From the NCBI GenBank assembly GCA_963778225.1, contig CAVZTR010000006.1, forward strand, positions 216,356 to 280,355: a stretch of 64,000 nt of DNA, read 5' to 3'. Below are positions 41,584 through 51,159 of the stretch, one piece after another. The notes beneath the pieces were generated by a model. That model was given only the letters and a program-made list of their open reading frames with translations, searched no databases and was not told the DNA's origin. This stretch comes from JAGVSR01 sp963778225. GTDB taxonomy: Bacteria > Pseudomonadota > Alphaproteobacteria > Rhizobiales > Hyphomicrobiaceae. Every line of letters starts with the position of its first letter. The stretch's first letter is position 1. Both the position numbers and the translations under genes were made by a program.

Positions 41584-42815
41584 CCCGTTCGCAAGTAATC
41601 AAGTATGGCCTTGCAGCCGCGTTGGCTGCCGTTGTCTGGGGAACCGGCGTTTATAAGCCTGTCTTGGACATCGTCACCCATCGTACCGCGAAGACGGAAA
41701 AAGCCGCGACCGTGGCGCCCCCGTCCGTCACCGTCAGTCGGGTGGCCGCGGCCGACTTCGTCGAGACGGTTCTTGTCACTGGCTCTCTGGTGCCACGCGA
41801 AGACGTGCTGGTCGCACCCGAAGTCGAGGGACTGCGCATATTGGAGCTGCTCGTCGATCATGGCGATGAAGTCAAGAAGGGCGATGTTCTCGCCGTTCTT
41901 GAAACCATCACACTCGACGCACAGCTCGAGCAGAATGCTGCCAATCTCGACCGGAGCAACGCCGCGATCGCTCAAGCCCGCAGCCAGATCGTGGAAGTTC
42001 AAGCGCGGCTGACGGAAGCCAAAGCCCAGCTCGAGCGCGCAAAGCCGCTGTCCGAGCAAGGCTATCTGTCTGGCAGTACACTCGATGCCCGCACAGCGTC
42101 CAAACAGTCGCTTGAAGCTTTGCTCGTCGCCGCCAACAGTGGTCTGAAATCGGCGGAAGCGGAAAAGGTGCAGCTCGAAGCGGCTCGCCGCGAACTCGAA
42201 TGGCGCCTGTCACGAACGAAAGTTCGCGCGCCCGTGGACGGCGTCATCAGCCGCCGCACGGCTCATATCGGTTCGATCGCAACAGCGCTTGGCCTTGCGG
42301 CAGGCGAACCGATGTTCCGCATCATTGAGAAAGGCGAAATTGAACTCGATGCCGAAGTCGGCGAGGCACAGGTTCGCAAACTCAAAGCGGGGCAGAGCGT
42401 CACCATCACCATCGCCGATGGCACCACCGCCACCGGAACCGTCAGGCTTGTCTCTCCCGAGATCGACAACACCACTCGCCTTGGCCGCGTCCGCATCTTC
42501 ATCGGCAACGATCGCCGCTTACGTATCGGCACCTTCGCGAGTGGTCAGATCGAAACCGCGCGCGAACGCGGTCTCGCAGTACCCGTCTCCTCTGTAAGCA
42601 CATCCGGTGGCGCGTCCACCGCACTCGTGCTCGAAGGCAACTCCGTTCGCGAGCGACCCATCGAAATCGGACTGTCCACCGGCGGCCTCGTCGAGGTGCG
42701 CAAAGGTTTGGCGGAAGGCGACCGCGTCATCGCCCGTGCCGGCACCTTCCTGAAGGATGGCGACATCGTGCGCCCAGTCGAAACCGACACTCGTACTGTG
42801 AGTGACGCCCGATGA
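41580..42815 (+). CDS. RND efflux periplasmic adaptor (MFP/HlyD family)
   Basis: A 411-residue adaptor linking the RND pump to an outer-membrane channel. It begins with GTG 41580 overlapping the tetR stop. One N-terminal helix (GLAAALAAVVWGTGVY) anchors it. The split lipoyl domain is seen in EGLRILELLVDHGDEVKKGD and RTKVRAPVDGVISRRTAHIG; between them is an alpha-helical hairpin (residues about 115-215, with LTEAKAQLERAKPLSEQGYL). The beta-barrel and membrane-proximal domains follow (GQSVTITIADGTTATGTVRL). No lipobox. The stop overlaps the pump start (ATGA). Confidence 0.93.
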   Translation: MTRSQVIKYGLAAALAAVVWGTGVYKPVLDIVTHRTAKTEKAATVAPPSVTVSRVAAADFVETVLVTGSLVPREDVLVAPEVEGLRILELLVDHGDEVKKGDVLAVLETITLDAQLEQNAANLDRSNAAIAQARSQIVEVQARLTEAKAQLERAKPLSEQGYLSGSTLDARTASKQSLEALLVAANSGLKSAEAEKVQLEAARRELEWRLSRTKVRAPVDGVISRRTAHIGSIATALGLAAGEPMFRIIEKGEIELDAEVGEAQVRKLKAGQSVTITIADGTTATGTVRLVSPEIDNTTRLGRVRIFIGNDRRLRIGTFASGQIETARERGLAVPVSSVSTSGGASTALVLEGNSVRERPIEIGLSTGGLVEVRKGLAEGDRVIARAGTFLKDGDIVRPVETDTRTVSDAR

Positions 42816-45800
42816 GTTCTCAAGAATCGCGCATCAATTTCTCCGCCTACTCGATCCGCAAGCCCCTCCCGGCGATCTTGCTGTTCGTGGTGCTGCTTTT
42901 TCTCGGCATCATGAGCTTCAAGGCGCTACCGGTCACGCGCTTCCCTAACATCGACATTCCCCTTGTGCAGGTAACGATCAATCAGTCCGGCGCGACGCCA
43001 GCCGAACTGGAAACGCAAGTTGCCAAGATCGTCGAAGACTCGGTGGCCAACATCACCGGCGTGAAGCATCTGATCACGTCCTTGAGCGACGGCGTCTCCA
43101 CCACGGCCATCGAGTTTCGTCTTGAGATCGATACCGACCGCGCGTTGAATGACGTCAAAGACGCGATCGAAAAGATCCGGCCGGAACTGCCCCGCACGAT
43201 CGACGAGCCGATCATCCAGCGCATCGACGTCGAAGGCCAAGCCATTCTCGCCTACGCCGCGGTCTCGCCCGGCATGACGCTCGAACAGCTCTCGTGGCAC
43301 GTCGATGACGTCATCAAGCGCGAATTGCTCGTCGTCAAAGGCGTCGGCCGCGTTGAACGCTACGGCGGTGTCAAACGCGAGATCCGCGTTCTGCTCGATC
43401 CAGACCGGCTCCTCGCCTACGGTGTGACTGCAGCCGACATAAACCGGCAGATCCGCGCCACCAACGTTGATATCGGATCCGGCCGTGGCGAAGTTGGCCA
43501 GCAGGAACAGGCGATCCGCATCCTTGCCGGCGCCAAGACCGTCTCCGAACTGGCAGACACGAAAATTGCCATCGCCGGTGGCCGCTATGTTCGCCTCTCC
43601 GATCTCGGCCGCGTGCTCGATGACGCGGAAGAGGCCCGCTCATTTGCCCGCCTCGACGGCCAACCCGTCGTGTCGTTCTCCGTATTCCGCTCCAAAGGCG
43701 CCAGCGAACTCTCAGTCGCGGACGCCGTCGAAAAGCGGCTCGCTGAACTCGATAAGCGCTACCCCGAAGTCACGCTCAGCAAAATCGACGATGCCGTCTC
43801 GTACACGCGCGGCAATTACGAAGCTGCGATGACCACGCTGATCGAAGGCGCCATCCTCGCGGTGATCACCGTGTTTCTCTTTTTGCGCAACTCACGCGCG
43901 ACCCTGATCACGGCCATTGCACTTCCGTTATCCGCAATTCCCACGTTCTGGGCGATGAGCCTCATGGGCTTCTCGCTGAACCTCGTCTCTCTGCTCGCCA
44001 TCACTCTCGTGACCGGCATCCTCGTCGACGACGCCATCGTCGAAATCGAGAACATCGTTCGCCACATGCGGATGGGCAAATCGCCCTATCGCGCCGCCAT
44101 GGAAGCTGCCGACGAGATCGGCCTCGCCGTGATCGCCATTACGCTGACGATCGTCGCCATCTTTGCTCCGGTTTCGTTCATGGGCGGTGTGGCCGGCCAG
44201 TACTTCCGTCAGTTCGGCCTGACCGTCGCAGTGGCAGTCTTATTCTCGTTGCTCGTCGCGCGTCTCATAACGCCTATGATGGCGGCCTATCTGATGCGCC
44301 CCGTCCCTCCCCACGACATGGAGGGCGGGCCAATCATGCGCGGCTACGTCCACTTCCTCGCAGCGACGCTTCGCTGGCGCTACATCACGCTGATCGTCGG
44401 CATGGGCGTATTCGCAGGTTCGATCTATGCGACCGCGATGCTGCCCACGGGTTTCATCCCGGACGAAGATACATCCCGCGTCGTGATCTCCGCCGAGCTA
44501 CCACCCGGCGCCCGCCTCGAAGACACGCGCATCATGACCGACGAAGTGACGCGCCGTCTCAAGAACATTCCCGAAGTCGCGAGCGTCTTCGTTCTTGGCG
44601 GCGTCTCACCGACCGGCACGCTCGAAGTCCGACGCGCTGCTGTCAATGTTCGCCTCGTGCCCAAGACCGAGCGCGACAAGCCGCAGAAGGAACTGAAGGC
44701 GATCCTGTCCGCCACGATTGCCGGTGTTCCCGACGTGCGCGCCTGGTTCGTCAACGAACGCGGCGAGCGGGAACTCTCGTTCTCGCTGCTCTCGCGCGAT
44801 GGCGATGCTCTGGCACAAGGCGTGTCGAAGGTGGAAACCGCCGTCCGGCAGCTGCCGGGCTTCTTTAACGTCGCGTCGAAATCGGCCCTCGACCGACCAG
44901 AGATCCGCATCGTCCCGGAACTCGACAAGGCCTCCGCGCTCGGCATCACGCCCGATCAGATCGCCGAGACCGTCCGCGTCGCCACCATCGGTGATGTCGA
45001 CGCCAATCTCGCCAAGTTCACCTCGGGCGACCGCCTGATCCCGATCCGCGTTCAGGTTGAAGAGAACGCGCGCGAAAACCTGCAGCGCATCGCGAACCTT
45101 CGCCTCACCAACGCCGCCGGAAAATCAATTCCCCTCTCTGCCGTTGCTGACATTTCCTTCGGCCGCGGCCCGAGCGCCATCGATCGCTATGACCGCGAGC
45201 GCCGCGCGGAGATTGGCGCAGATCTCGTGAAGGGCTTTGCCCTCGGGAGTGCCCGAGAGGCTTTCGTCGCCCAGGTTGAAAAGATCGGCCTACCCGAAGG
45301 CGTGCGCCTGCTTGCAACCGGCGATGCCGAGATTCAGGACGAGGTCGCCAATGGCTTTATCACCGCCATGGGGACCGGCCTGATGATCGTGCTCGGCCTG
45401 CTCATCCTGCTCTTTGGCAGCGTGTTCCAGCCGATCACCATTCTGCTCTCGCTGCCGCTGTCGTTCGGCGGCGTCGTCATCGCGCTCATCGCAACCAACA
45501 ACCCGATCAGCATGCCGGTCTACATCGGCCTCCTCATGCTCATGGGCATCGTGACGAAGAATGCGATCATGCTCGTCGACTTCGCGGTCGAGGAAATTGC
45601 ACGCGGTACAGAGCGGACCACGGCTCTTCTTGAAGCCGGACGCAAGCGCGCACGCCCCATCGTGATGACGACGATCGCCATGGCTGCGGGCATGCTGCCC
45701 AGCGCGTTCGCACTTGGCGACGGCGGCGAGTTCCGTGCGCCGATGGCCATCGCCGTCATCGGCGGACTTCTCGTTTCGACAATCCTGTCGCTCGTGTTCG

Positions 45801-45991
45801 TGCCGTCGTTCTTCTCAGTGATGGACGACCTCTCCCGCGGCGTAACGTGGCTGATGTCGTTTATCATCAAGCCGAACGCCACCGACGAAGGCGACGAAGA
45901 GATCGAAGAAACGCCTCGCCTTCCTCCGCGCCCTGCTGAATCGGCTCAACAGCCAGTGCCGCACGCTGGCGGACGCATCGCAGCAGAGTAA
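42812..45991 (+). CDS. RND multidrug/solute efflux permease (HAE1/AcrB-like)
   Basis: A 1059-residue, 12-helix proton-driven pump. Typical N-terminus: FSAYSIRKPLPAILLFVVLL, then VTRFPNIDIPLVQVTINQSG. The proton-relay aspartates lie in TLVTGILVDDAIVEIENIVR (TM4), and the partner lysine region is in TM10 (MGIVTKNAIMLVDFAVEEIA). Large periplasmic loops follow TM1 and TM7. The C-terminal tail is acidic and Pro-rich. No outer-membrane factor gene is present in the window, so a TolC-like protein from elsewhere is needed. Substrates are unknown. Confidence 0.95.
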   Translation: MSSQESRINFSAYSIRKPLPAILLFVVLLFLGIMSFKALPVTRFPNIDIPLVQVTINQSGATPAELETQVAKIVEDSVANITGVKHLITSLSDGVSTTAIEFRLEIDTDRALNDVKDAIEKIRPELPRTIDEPIIQRIDVEGQAILAYAAVSPGMTLEQLSWHVDDVIKRELLVVKGVGRVERYGGVKREIRVLLDPDRLLAYGVTAADINRQIRATNVDIGSGRGEVGQQEQAIRILAGAKTVSELADTKIAIAGGRYVRLSDLGRVLDDAEEARSFARLDGQPVVSFSVFRSKGASELSVADAVEKRLAELDKRYPEVTLSKIDDAVSYTRGNYEAAMTTLIEGAILAVITVFLFLRNSRATLITAIALPLSAIPTFWAMSLMGFSLNLVSLLAITLVTGILVDDAIVEIENIVRHMRMGKSPYRAAMEAADEIGLAVIAITLTIVAIFAPVSFMGGVAGQYFRQFGLTVAVAVLFSLLVARLITPMMAAYLMRPVPPHDMEGGPIMRGYVHFLAATLRWRYITLIVGMGVFAGSIYATAMLPTGFIPDEDTSRVVISAELPPGARLEDTRIMTDEVTRRLKNIPEVASVFVLGGVSPTGTLEVRRAAVNVRLVPKTERDKPQKELKAILSATIAGVPDVRAWFVNERGERELSFSLLSRDGDALAQGVSKVETAVRQLPGFFNVASKSALDRPEIRIVPELDKASALGITPDQIAETVRVATIGDVDANLAKFTSGDRLIPIRVQVEENARENLQRIANLRLTNAAGKSIPLSAVADISFGRGPSAIDRYDRERRAEIGADLVKGFALGSAREAFVAQVEKIGLPEGVRLLATGDAEIQDEVANGFITAMGTGLMIVLGLLILLFGSVFQPITILLSLPLSFGGVVIALIATNNPISMPVYIGLLMLMGIVTKNAIMLVDFAVEEIARGTERTTALLEAGRKRARPIVMTTIAMAAGMLPSAFALGDGGEFRAPMAIAVIGGLLVSTILSLVFVPSFFSVMDDLSRGVTWLMSFIIKPNATDEGDEEIEETPRLPPRPAESAQQPVPHAGGRIAAE

Positions 45992-46077
45992 GGCTGATCA
46001 CCTCCCTCCATTGCTGACCCGCCACTCGGACCCTATATCGGACGAGGTTTCCCCCAAGCGTATTGAAAGGAATTCCC

Positions 46078-47118
46078 ATGTTCGACGCTAAAGCCCTCCT
46101 CGAGCAGCTTTCTGGAAGTCCCCAGCGTTCGGCCACGTCTGCGACGGGTGCCGGCGCGCAAGGCAGCGGCGGCCTCGCCGACCTCTTCGGCCAAATCGCA
46201 GCCGCCGTGCAGTCTCCAAGCGGCCAGGGCGCGGGTTCAGGGCAGGGCGGCCTAGCCGACATCGTCCGCAATATCTCGGGCGGAGCGGGCGGCGCCAATT
46301 TCGATCAGATCATTGCCCAGGTGAAGGAGCAGGCGGCCAAGTTTGGCGGCCCGTCAGGTGCCGAACTCGTGGATACCCTGACCAAGGCTTTTGGTCAGGC
46401 GACCGAAGGCGTGAAAGAGGGCGCGGTGAAGGTCGGCGACGCGACAGGTGCTCGCGACGCGGTCACCAACGCGACCGGCGGCAAGTCGCCCGAAGAATTG
46501 CTCGCGCAGGTCAAGGAGCTCATGGCTAAAAACCAGCTCGGTGCAGGTGCGGTGCTTGGCGGTCTCGGAGCAATTCTCCTTGGAACACGCACCGGCCGCG
46601 GCGTAACGACCGGCGCCGTCAAGCTCGGTGCTCTCGCCCTCATCGGCGGTCTTGCCTATAAGGCCTACCAGAACCATCAGGCCGGGAAGCCGCTGATCAC
46701 CGGACCGCAGAACGCCGCGACGGAAGCTCCTGCTGGATCGGGCTTCGAGCCTGCTGCCATTTCCAATGACGCCGCGATGCACATCATTCGCGCCATGATC
46801 GCTGCCGCAGCAGCCGACGGCCGCATCGACGATCGCGAGTACATGCGCATCGTCGAGTCCGCAGGTGGAGCGGCAGCAAGCCCCGAAGCCAAAGCCTTTC
46901 TGGAACAGGAGCTGCGCAGCCCAGCAACCGCAGCCTCGCTAGCGGCTAGCGTGAATTCCGCCGAAGAAGCGTTGCAGGTCTACACCGCCGCCCGCGTTGC
47001 CATCGACGGCGACAATGCCTCCGAAACCGGCTTCCTTGCCGAACTAGCCGCATCTCTCGGCATCGACCCAGATCTTGCCCGTCAGGTGGACGCCACCGCG
47101 AAGAGCACCGCTGCTTGA
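46078..47118 (+). CDS. DUF533 family protein (TerB-like C-terminal domain)
   Basis: A 346-residue protein. The N-terminal half is Gly/Ala/Gln-rich and low-complexity (DAKALLEQLSGSPQ ... GSGQGGLADIVRNISGG), the middle has a hydrophobic Gly-rich segment (GAGAVLGGLGAILLGTRTGRG ... LGALALIGGLAYKAYQNHQAG) and the C-terminus is a helical acidic domain like TerB: AMHIIRAMIAAAAADGRIDD and VYTAARVAIDGDNASETGFL, where DGRID and DGDN resemble metal-binding acidic loops. The function of DUF533 is unknown. AAAGGA at 46066-46071 supports ATG 46078. A terminator follows. Confidence 0.9.
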   Translation: MFDAKALLEQLSGSPQRSATSATGAGAQGSGGLADLFGQIAAAVQSPSGQGAGSGQGGLADIVRNISGGAGGANFDQIIAQVKEQAAKFGGPSGAELVDTLTKAFGQATEGVKEGAVKVGDATGARDAVTNATGGKSPEELLAQVKELMAKNQLGAGAVLGGLGAILLGTRTGRGVTTGAVKLGALALIGGLAYKAYQNHQAGKPLITGPQNAATEAPAGSGFEPAAISNDAAMHIIRAMIAAAAADGRIDDREYMRIVESAGGAAASPEAKAFLEQELRSPATAASLAASVNSAEEALQVYTAARVAIDGDNASETGFLAELAASLGIDPDLARQVDATAKSTAA

Positions 47119-47139
47119 TCGCGCACAAACCTGCCAATG

Positions 47140-47170
47140 AAAAAGCGCGGGAAGCGATCCCGCGCTTTTT
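47140..47170. terminator. Bidirectional terminator between DUF533 gene and the ABC exporter
   Basis: A perfect 13-bp stem (47140-47152 with 47158-47170), loop AGCGA, with A5 on the left and T7 on the right. It serves the DUF533 gene on the plus strand and, on the minus strand, the adaptor gene whose stop is at 47197. Confidence 0.93.
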
Positions 47171-47196
47171 TTGTCTCTCTAATTTAGGCGCGTTCG

Positions 47197-48270
47197 TTAG
47201 GATGCCGCGTCCGATTTGAAGAAGACGTCGACACGCATCCCCGTAAGAAGCGGCGGCTGCCCATCGAGCGCCACCATCACCTCCAGGACCTCGACATCGT
47301 TCGGACGCCGCGGACCGCGTGACGTGATCCGCTGCGCACCAAGCGCCGGCGCAATCGATGTCACCACGCCCGTGAACTCCTGGGCACCGAAGGCGTCGGC
47401 CTTCACGACAGCCTTTTGACCCACCCGGATCTTGGTCACGTCCCGCTCTTCCACCTCGGTGCGAACGCGCAGCGATCCCAAATCACCAAACAGGGCCAGC
47501 GGCGCTTCCGGCGACGTGACCGCGACTTCGCCCTGCTTTGCCCACACGTTCAAAACCGTTCCGTCAGCCGGCGCCCGTAGGCGCGTACGCTCGATCGCGT
47601 TGAGGACCTGCGTGACGTCCGAGCGCGCCAAAGTCAGCGACGATTCCAAACGTGACGGCAACGGCATGTCAGCGCGTGCTGAAACCTTCGCAAGAGCGGC
47701 CCGCTCTTCCGTCAACTTCGCCTGCGCTTCGGAAAGTTTCTTGCGCGCAGAATTGAGCTCATCCGCAGTCGAGGTCCCACCCCGAACTTTCCGCGCAATG
47801 TCGTCGAGGGAAGTCTGTGCCGCGTAAACAGCGCGCTCCGCATTGGAAACCGCATCCTCGGCATTGCGCCGGTCTAGAGCCGGGCCTTTGGCCAGTTCCT
47901 CATCGCGCTCCAGAACGCGCACGGCCTCTTCCGCAAGCGCGGCCGTCAGCTTCGCTTGGGCGTCGCTATCATCGAGCCGCACCAGAAGATCGCCTGACTG
48001 AACCTTGTCGCCAGTCTTGGCAATCACTTCGAGGATTTCACCCGGTGCTTGCGAAACGAGCCGGATCTCGCCCTCTTTCGGCTCTACCCGGCCGGTCGCG
48101 GATGCCGCCCATGTGCCCTTGGCGGAAACGCCGGTCTCGGCCGCCGCCATCTGCGCGGTCGGCTTATCCTGGCTGTGCGACGACAGTGTGCCGTTGATCA
48201 ACACACTGAGTGCGATCGCGATGATGCCCGCTACCGTCAGCGTCTGAACGGTCGGATCGACTTTAAGCAT
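47197..48270 (-). CDS. ABC exporter membrane-fusion subunit (DevB/HlyD-like)
   Basis: A 357-residue adaptor. One N-terminal helix (VQTLTVAGIIAIALSVLINGT) is followed by lipoyl half-motifs (GEIRLVSQAPGEILEVIAKT and RLRAPADGTVLNVWAKQGEV) around a coiled-coil hairpin (about residues 115-215) and a beta-barrel (DVTKIRVGQKAVVKADAFGA). Last gene of a permease-ATPase-adaptor operon, the DevBCA/MacAB-like arrangement used for glycolipid or small-molecule export. Its start overlaps the ATPase gene by 8 bp. No outer-membrane partner is encoded nearby. Confidence 0.9.
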   Translation of the reverse strand: MLKVDPTVQTLTVAGIIAIALSVLINGTLSSHSQDKPTAQMAAAETGVSAKGTWAASATGRVEPKEGEIRLVSQAPGEILEVIAKTGDKVQSGDLLVRLDDSDAQAKLTAALAEEAVRVLERDEELAKGPALDRRNAEDAVSNAERAVYAAQTSLDDIARKVRGGTSTADELNSARKKLSEAQAKLTEERAALAKVSARADMPLPSRLESSLTLARSDVTQVLNAIERTRLRAPADGTVLNVWAKQGEVAVTSPEAPLALFGDLGSLRVRTEVEERDVTKIRVGQKAVVKADAFGAQEFTGVVTSIAPALGAQRITSRGPRRPNDVEVLEVMVALDGQPPLLTGMRVDVFFKSDAAS

Positions 48271-49021
48271 TTGCCTTACGCCTCTTCTTCGTCAAATCGG
48301 TGATTTCGGGCGAGTTGACACCCTCAGGCCGGCGCTCTTCGCCGACGATCTTGCCGTCTTCGATCCGCACCACGCGATCGGCATAGCCGAGCGTGCGCGG
48401 GTCGTGCGTGACGGCCAGCACGCTTCGGTTTTGTTCTTTGGCGATACGCGCCAGCAGCGCCATCACCGCATGGCCGTTCTCGCTGTCGAGAGCCGCGGTC
48501 GGTTCGTCGGCCAGCACGATGGACGGCGATGCCGCGATCGCGCGGGCCACGGCCACGCGCTGCTGTTCACCGCCCGAAAGATTACTGGGATAGTTTTGGA
48601 GGCGATGGCCCAGTCCCACCTCGCGCAGCACCTCTTCGGCGCGTGCCGCGGCCGGATAACCCTTTTGCCCCAGAACGTCCAGGGCGATACGGACATTCTC
48701 GACCGCGTTCAGAGTCGGAAACAGATTATAGCTCTGGAAGATGAAGCCGATGTGCTTGCGCCTCAGTTCCGCGAGTTCCTCCGGTCCAAGGCCTGTCGTT
48801 GTGTGGCCTGCGATACGGACTTCACCGGAGGTCGGCGAAAGAATGCACCCGAGGATCGACAAAAGTGTTGTCTTGCCGGAGCCGGACGGCCCCATCAGCA
48901 AGGTCAGTTCGCCCGGTACGAGCTTGAGGCTCACACCCTTCAGCGCCATCACCTTGCCGGCACCTTTGCCGAGCTCTTTGACGATGTCCCTGGCTTCGAG
49001 AACGGGAGTTTCGTTCGTCAT
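48263..49021 (-). CDS. ABC exporter ATP-binding subunit (DevA/LolD-like)
   Basis: A 252-residue ATPase. Walker A is GPSGSGKTTLLSILG, signature NLSGGEQQRVAVARAIA, Walker B SIVLADEPTAALDS, with the H-loop in SVLAVTHDPRTLGYADRVV. It belongs to the MacB/LolD/FtsE type that pairs with FtsX-like permeases. Start overlaps the permease stop as ATGA; its end overlaps the adaptor start. The C-terminal extension is about 25 residues. Confidence 0.95.
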   Translation of the reverse strand: MTNETPVLEARDIVKELGKGAGKVMALKGVSLKLVPGELTLLMGPSGSGKTTLLSILGCILSPTSGEVRIAGHTTTGLGPEELAELRRKHIGFIFQSYNLFPTLNAVENVRIALDVLGQKGYPAAARAEEVLREVGLGHRLQNYPSNLSGGEQQRVAVARAIAASPSIVLADEPTAALDSENGHAVMALLARIAKEQNRSVLAVTHDPRTLGYADRVVRIEDGKIVGEERRPEGVNSPEITDLTKKRRKANA

Positions 49022-50157
49022 CTGCTGAACACCGTGGCTGGATCAATCTTTGTAACTTTGACGATGGCCGATACCGCTGAAATTGCGCACATGAACAGCG
49101 TCAGTGCGAAGAGTGAGAACGCCAGGCCCGGCGTCATCACCAGCGGAAGCGGCGAGTTCCGGCTCACATAGAGGATCACCAGCGCGATGATCATGCCAAG
49201 GCTGTAGCCTATGACCGCGCTGAGACCCGCCTGGGCCAAAATCACTTTGTGGATATAGGAACCCGATGAGCCCAGCGCACGTAGCGTGGCGAACTCATTG
49301 ATATGATCTTTGGTGCTGGAATACAGCGTCTGCGCCACGATGACGGTACCAACAAGGATACCGAGCAGCGCACCGCCGATGAGCGCAATACCGGCACCGG
49401 TTTTAAACAGCCACTGACCCAGACTGCGGTCACGGAACTCGGCCTTTGTCAGAACGTCTGTTCCTTCAAGCCGTTCCTGCAGAGCGGCGCGAACTGTTTC
49501 CAGATTGGCTCCAGGCTGAAGCTGCACGAGGAAGAATGTGCTCTTGTCACCCTTCTCGCCATCGAGGTTGAGAAGATTGCGCGCCCGCTGCAGCGGCGTA
49601 AACACGTAAGGTGACTGAGTGAATGACCTGATGCCTTCGGTGAGCGCACGAACTCGAATGCGCCCCAGAGCGATTTGGGCCGTGCTGCCGATCCCCTCGA
49701 TACCGAGATCCTTCAGGTAAGACTTGTCGACGGCGATGGCGTCGGGCGCGCGGATATCGTCCCACGTACCTTCAACAAGGTTCCAGGGTTCCAGCCCCCC
49801 GTCCTCGGCGTCGATGCCGACGACCGCGACACGGGTCGATCCACCACCGGGCTTGCGCCATTCAGCGAACGCGGAAACCATCGGGATGACCGCTTTCACC
49901 CCCGGCGTCGCCAAGGCCTGATGCCGCTGCCCGGGAGTGAGCAGAATTCCGCCCTCCTCGAAACTCTTGGCACCGAACGTGGTGATCCAAAGATCGCTGT
50001 TCGTCTTTTCGATCATGTTCGTGATCATGCGGCTCGAGCCGAGATAGAGCCCGAGCTGCACGGCGACCAGCACGATTGAAAACAGGATTCCCACCAGCGT
50101 CACAGCCAGACGGATGCGATCGTGAAAGAGGTTGCGGAACGCGAGTGTCAAAATCAT
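49018..50157 (-). CDS. ABC exporter permease, FtsX/DevC-like
   Basis: A 379-residue permease with four helices: one near the N-terminus (RLAVTLVGILFSIVLVAVQL), a large periplasmic domain (about 45-250), and three at the C-terminus (GIALIGGALLGILVGTVIVA, LSAVIGYSLGMIIALVILYV, GLAFSLFALTLFMCAISAVS), which is the FtsX/MacB topology. ATG 50157 (MILTLAFRNLFHDRIRL) is the proper start; the frame stays open upstream but is not protein-like. First gene of the operon. Confidence 0.93.
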   Translation of the reverse strand: MILTLAFRNLFHDRIRLAVTLVGILFSIVLVAVQLGLYLGSSRMITNMIEKTNSDLWITTFGAKSFEEGGILLTPGQRHQALATPGVKAVIPMVSAFAEWRKPGGGSTRVAVVGIDAEDGGLEPWNLVEGTWDDIRAPDAIAVDKSYLKDLGIEGIGSTAQIALGRIRVRALTEGIRSFTQSPYVFTPLQRARNLLNLDGEKGDKSTFFLVQLQPGANLETVRAALQERLEGTDVLTKAEFRDRSLGQWLFKTGAGIALIGGALLGILVGTVIVAQTLYSSTKDHINEFATLRALGSSGSYIHKVILAQAGLSAVIGYSLGMIIALVILYVSRNSPLPLVMTPGLAFSLFALTLFMCAISAVSAIVKVTKIDPATVFSR

Positions 50158-50488
50158 CGCAGAGGCGGTTCCAGGTTCGGGTCCGCCCCGATGGCGGAAT
50201 GCAGGATAGGCCGTTTGCAAGTGGCCTGGATCGTCAGGCGCACTCACAAAACTTTTGTAGGCTACGAACTGCGCTTTAAAAGGTCGCGCGTTCCAGAAAC
50301 CCACACATGACCGGAGCGTTCGTTTTGTACTACCAATGGCGCACGAGGTTAAGTGCAAAGCGCTTTGGCGAAAAAGTGTTCAGGTGTTGCGACCGATCGG
50401 CTCTTGGGAGCTTGCCGCCCACCCGGCAGCGGTTAAGTTCCTGTTTTTGCCGCTTTCCCGCGCCAAGGTCTGGCGTTAATCGTACATC
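50158..50488. other. 331-bp divergent gap with a third operator-like site
   Basis: The gap holds the promoters of the ABC exporter operon (minus) and of the DUF2147 gene (plus). At 50317-50327 it contains CGTTCGTTTTG, an 11-base match to efflux operator 2; on the minus strand the wider site reads ACAAAACGAACGCTC, close to operator 1 at 40791. No open frame is convincing. Confidence 0.55.
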
Positions 50489-51082
50489 ATGTCCCAACTA
50501 TCTAGGATGAATGCTTTGTTACGCGGCACCAAGACGCAATCGCACCGCTCGTCCGTCGGAGCTTTCCGGCTCGCGGGCGTGACCCTCGCCATCAGTCTCT
50601 CCGGGACCATCGCCGCACGAGCACAGCCTCTCGAAGCCGGCCTCTGGTACGACGACACAGGAAAGGGCGCCGTCGAGCTCGTCCCCTGCGGCGCCAAACT
50701 GTGTGGCCGGATTGCCTGGCTTAAAGACACGGTGAACGCCGAGGGTCAGCCTCTGGTCGATCGCTACAATCCCAACCCCGCGCGCCGCACAACTCCGATC
50801 TGTGGATTGCAAGTCATCGGCGATGTGCAGAAGCTGCCGGAAGGAACGTGGGATCAAGGCTGGATCTACGATCCGAAGACGGGCTCTTCGTACAACGTGA
50901 CCCTCACGCTGCAGGGCCCCGATCAGCTGAAGGTGACCGGCTATAAGGGCATCAAGCTTCTTTCGAAAAGCTTTATCTGGAACCGGGCTCCGGTCGATCT
51001 TCCGCGCTGTAACGCGGCAGCGTCCGGCTCTGCCAAGGCTGCCCCCGGCGGTGGTGAACCCCTGCCCTGGGCGGCTCGCTAA
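50489..51082 (+). CDS. DUF2147 domain exported protein
   Basis: A 197-residue protein with an N-terminal signal (VGAFRLAGVTLAISLSGTIA ... ARAQ). The mature domain shows the DUF2147 pattern: LEAGLWYDDTGKGAVELVPC, GAKLCGRIAWLKD, RRTTPICGLQVIGDVQKL, WDQGWIYDPKTGSSYNVTLT and GPDQLKVTGYKGIKLLSKSF. It is a lipocalin-like beta fold in relatives of known structure. Function unknown. ATG 50489 is used; an internal ATG at 50507 is possible. A strong terminator follows the stop. Confidence 0.9.
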   Translation: MSQLSRMNALLRGTKTQSHRSSVGAFRLAGVTLAISLSGTIAARAQPLEAGLWYDDTGKGAVELVPCGAKLCGRIAWLKDTVNAEGQPLVDRYNPNPARRTTPICGLQVIGDVQKLPEGTWDQGWIYDPKTGSSYNVTLTLQGPDQLKVTGYKGIKLLSKSFIWNRAPVDLPRCNAAASGSAKAAPGGGEPLPWAAR

Positions 51083-51100
51083 GGCGCAATCCTCAAAACA

Positions 51101-51135
51101 ACAAACGCCGCAGCGAAGTTCGCTGCGGCGTTTGT
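51101..51135. terminator. Hairpin terminator between DUF2147 and hydrolase genes
   Basis: A perfect 16-bp stem (51101-51116 with 51120-51135) with a 3-nt loop. The T runs are short (TTT within the stem and TTT after 51136), but position between two convergent genes fits bidirectional termination. Confidence 0.75.
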
Positions 51136-51159
51136 CATTTCATCGAGGTGGTTCAGCGA

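Noticed and set aside
47185..47200. CGTTCGTT near the end of the ABC adaptor gene as another operator
   Set aside because: Only 8 bases match and it lies at the 3' end of an operon, so chance is sufficient.
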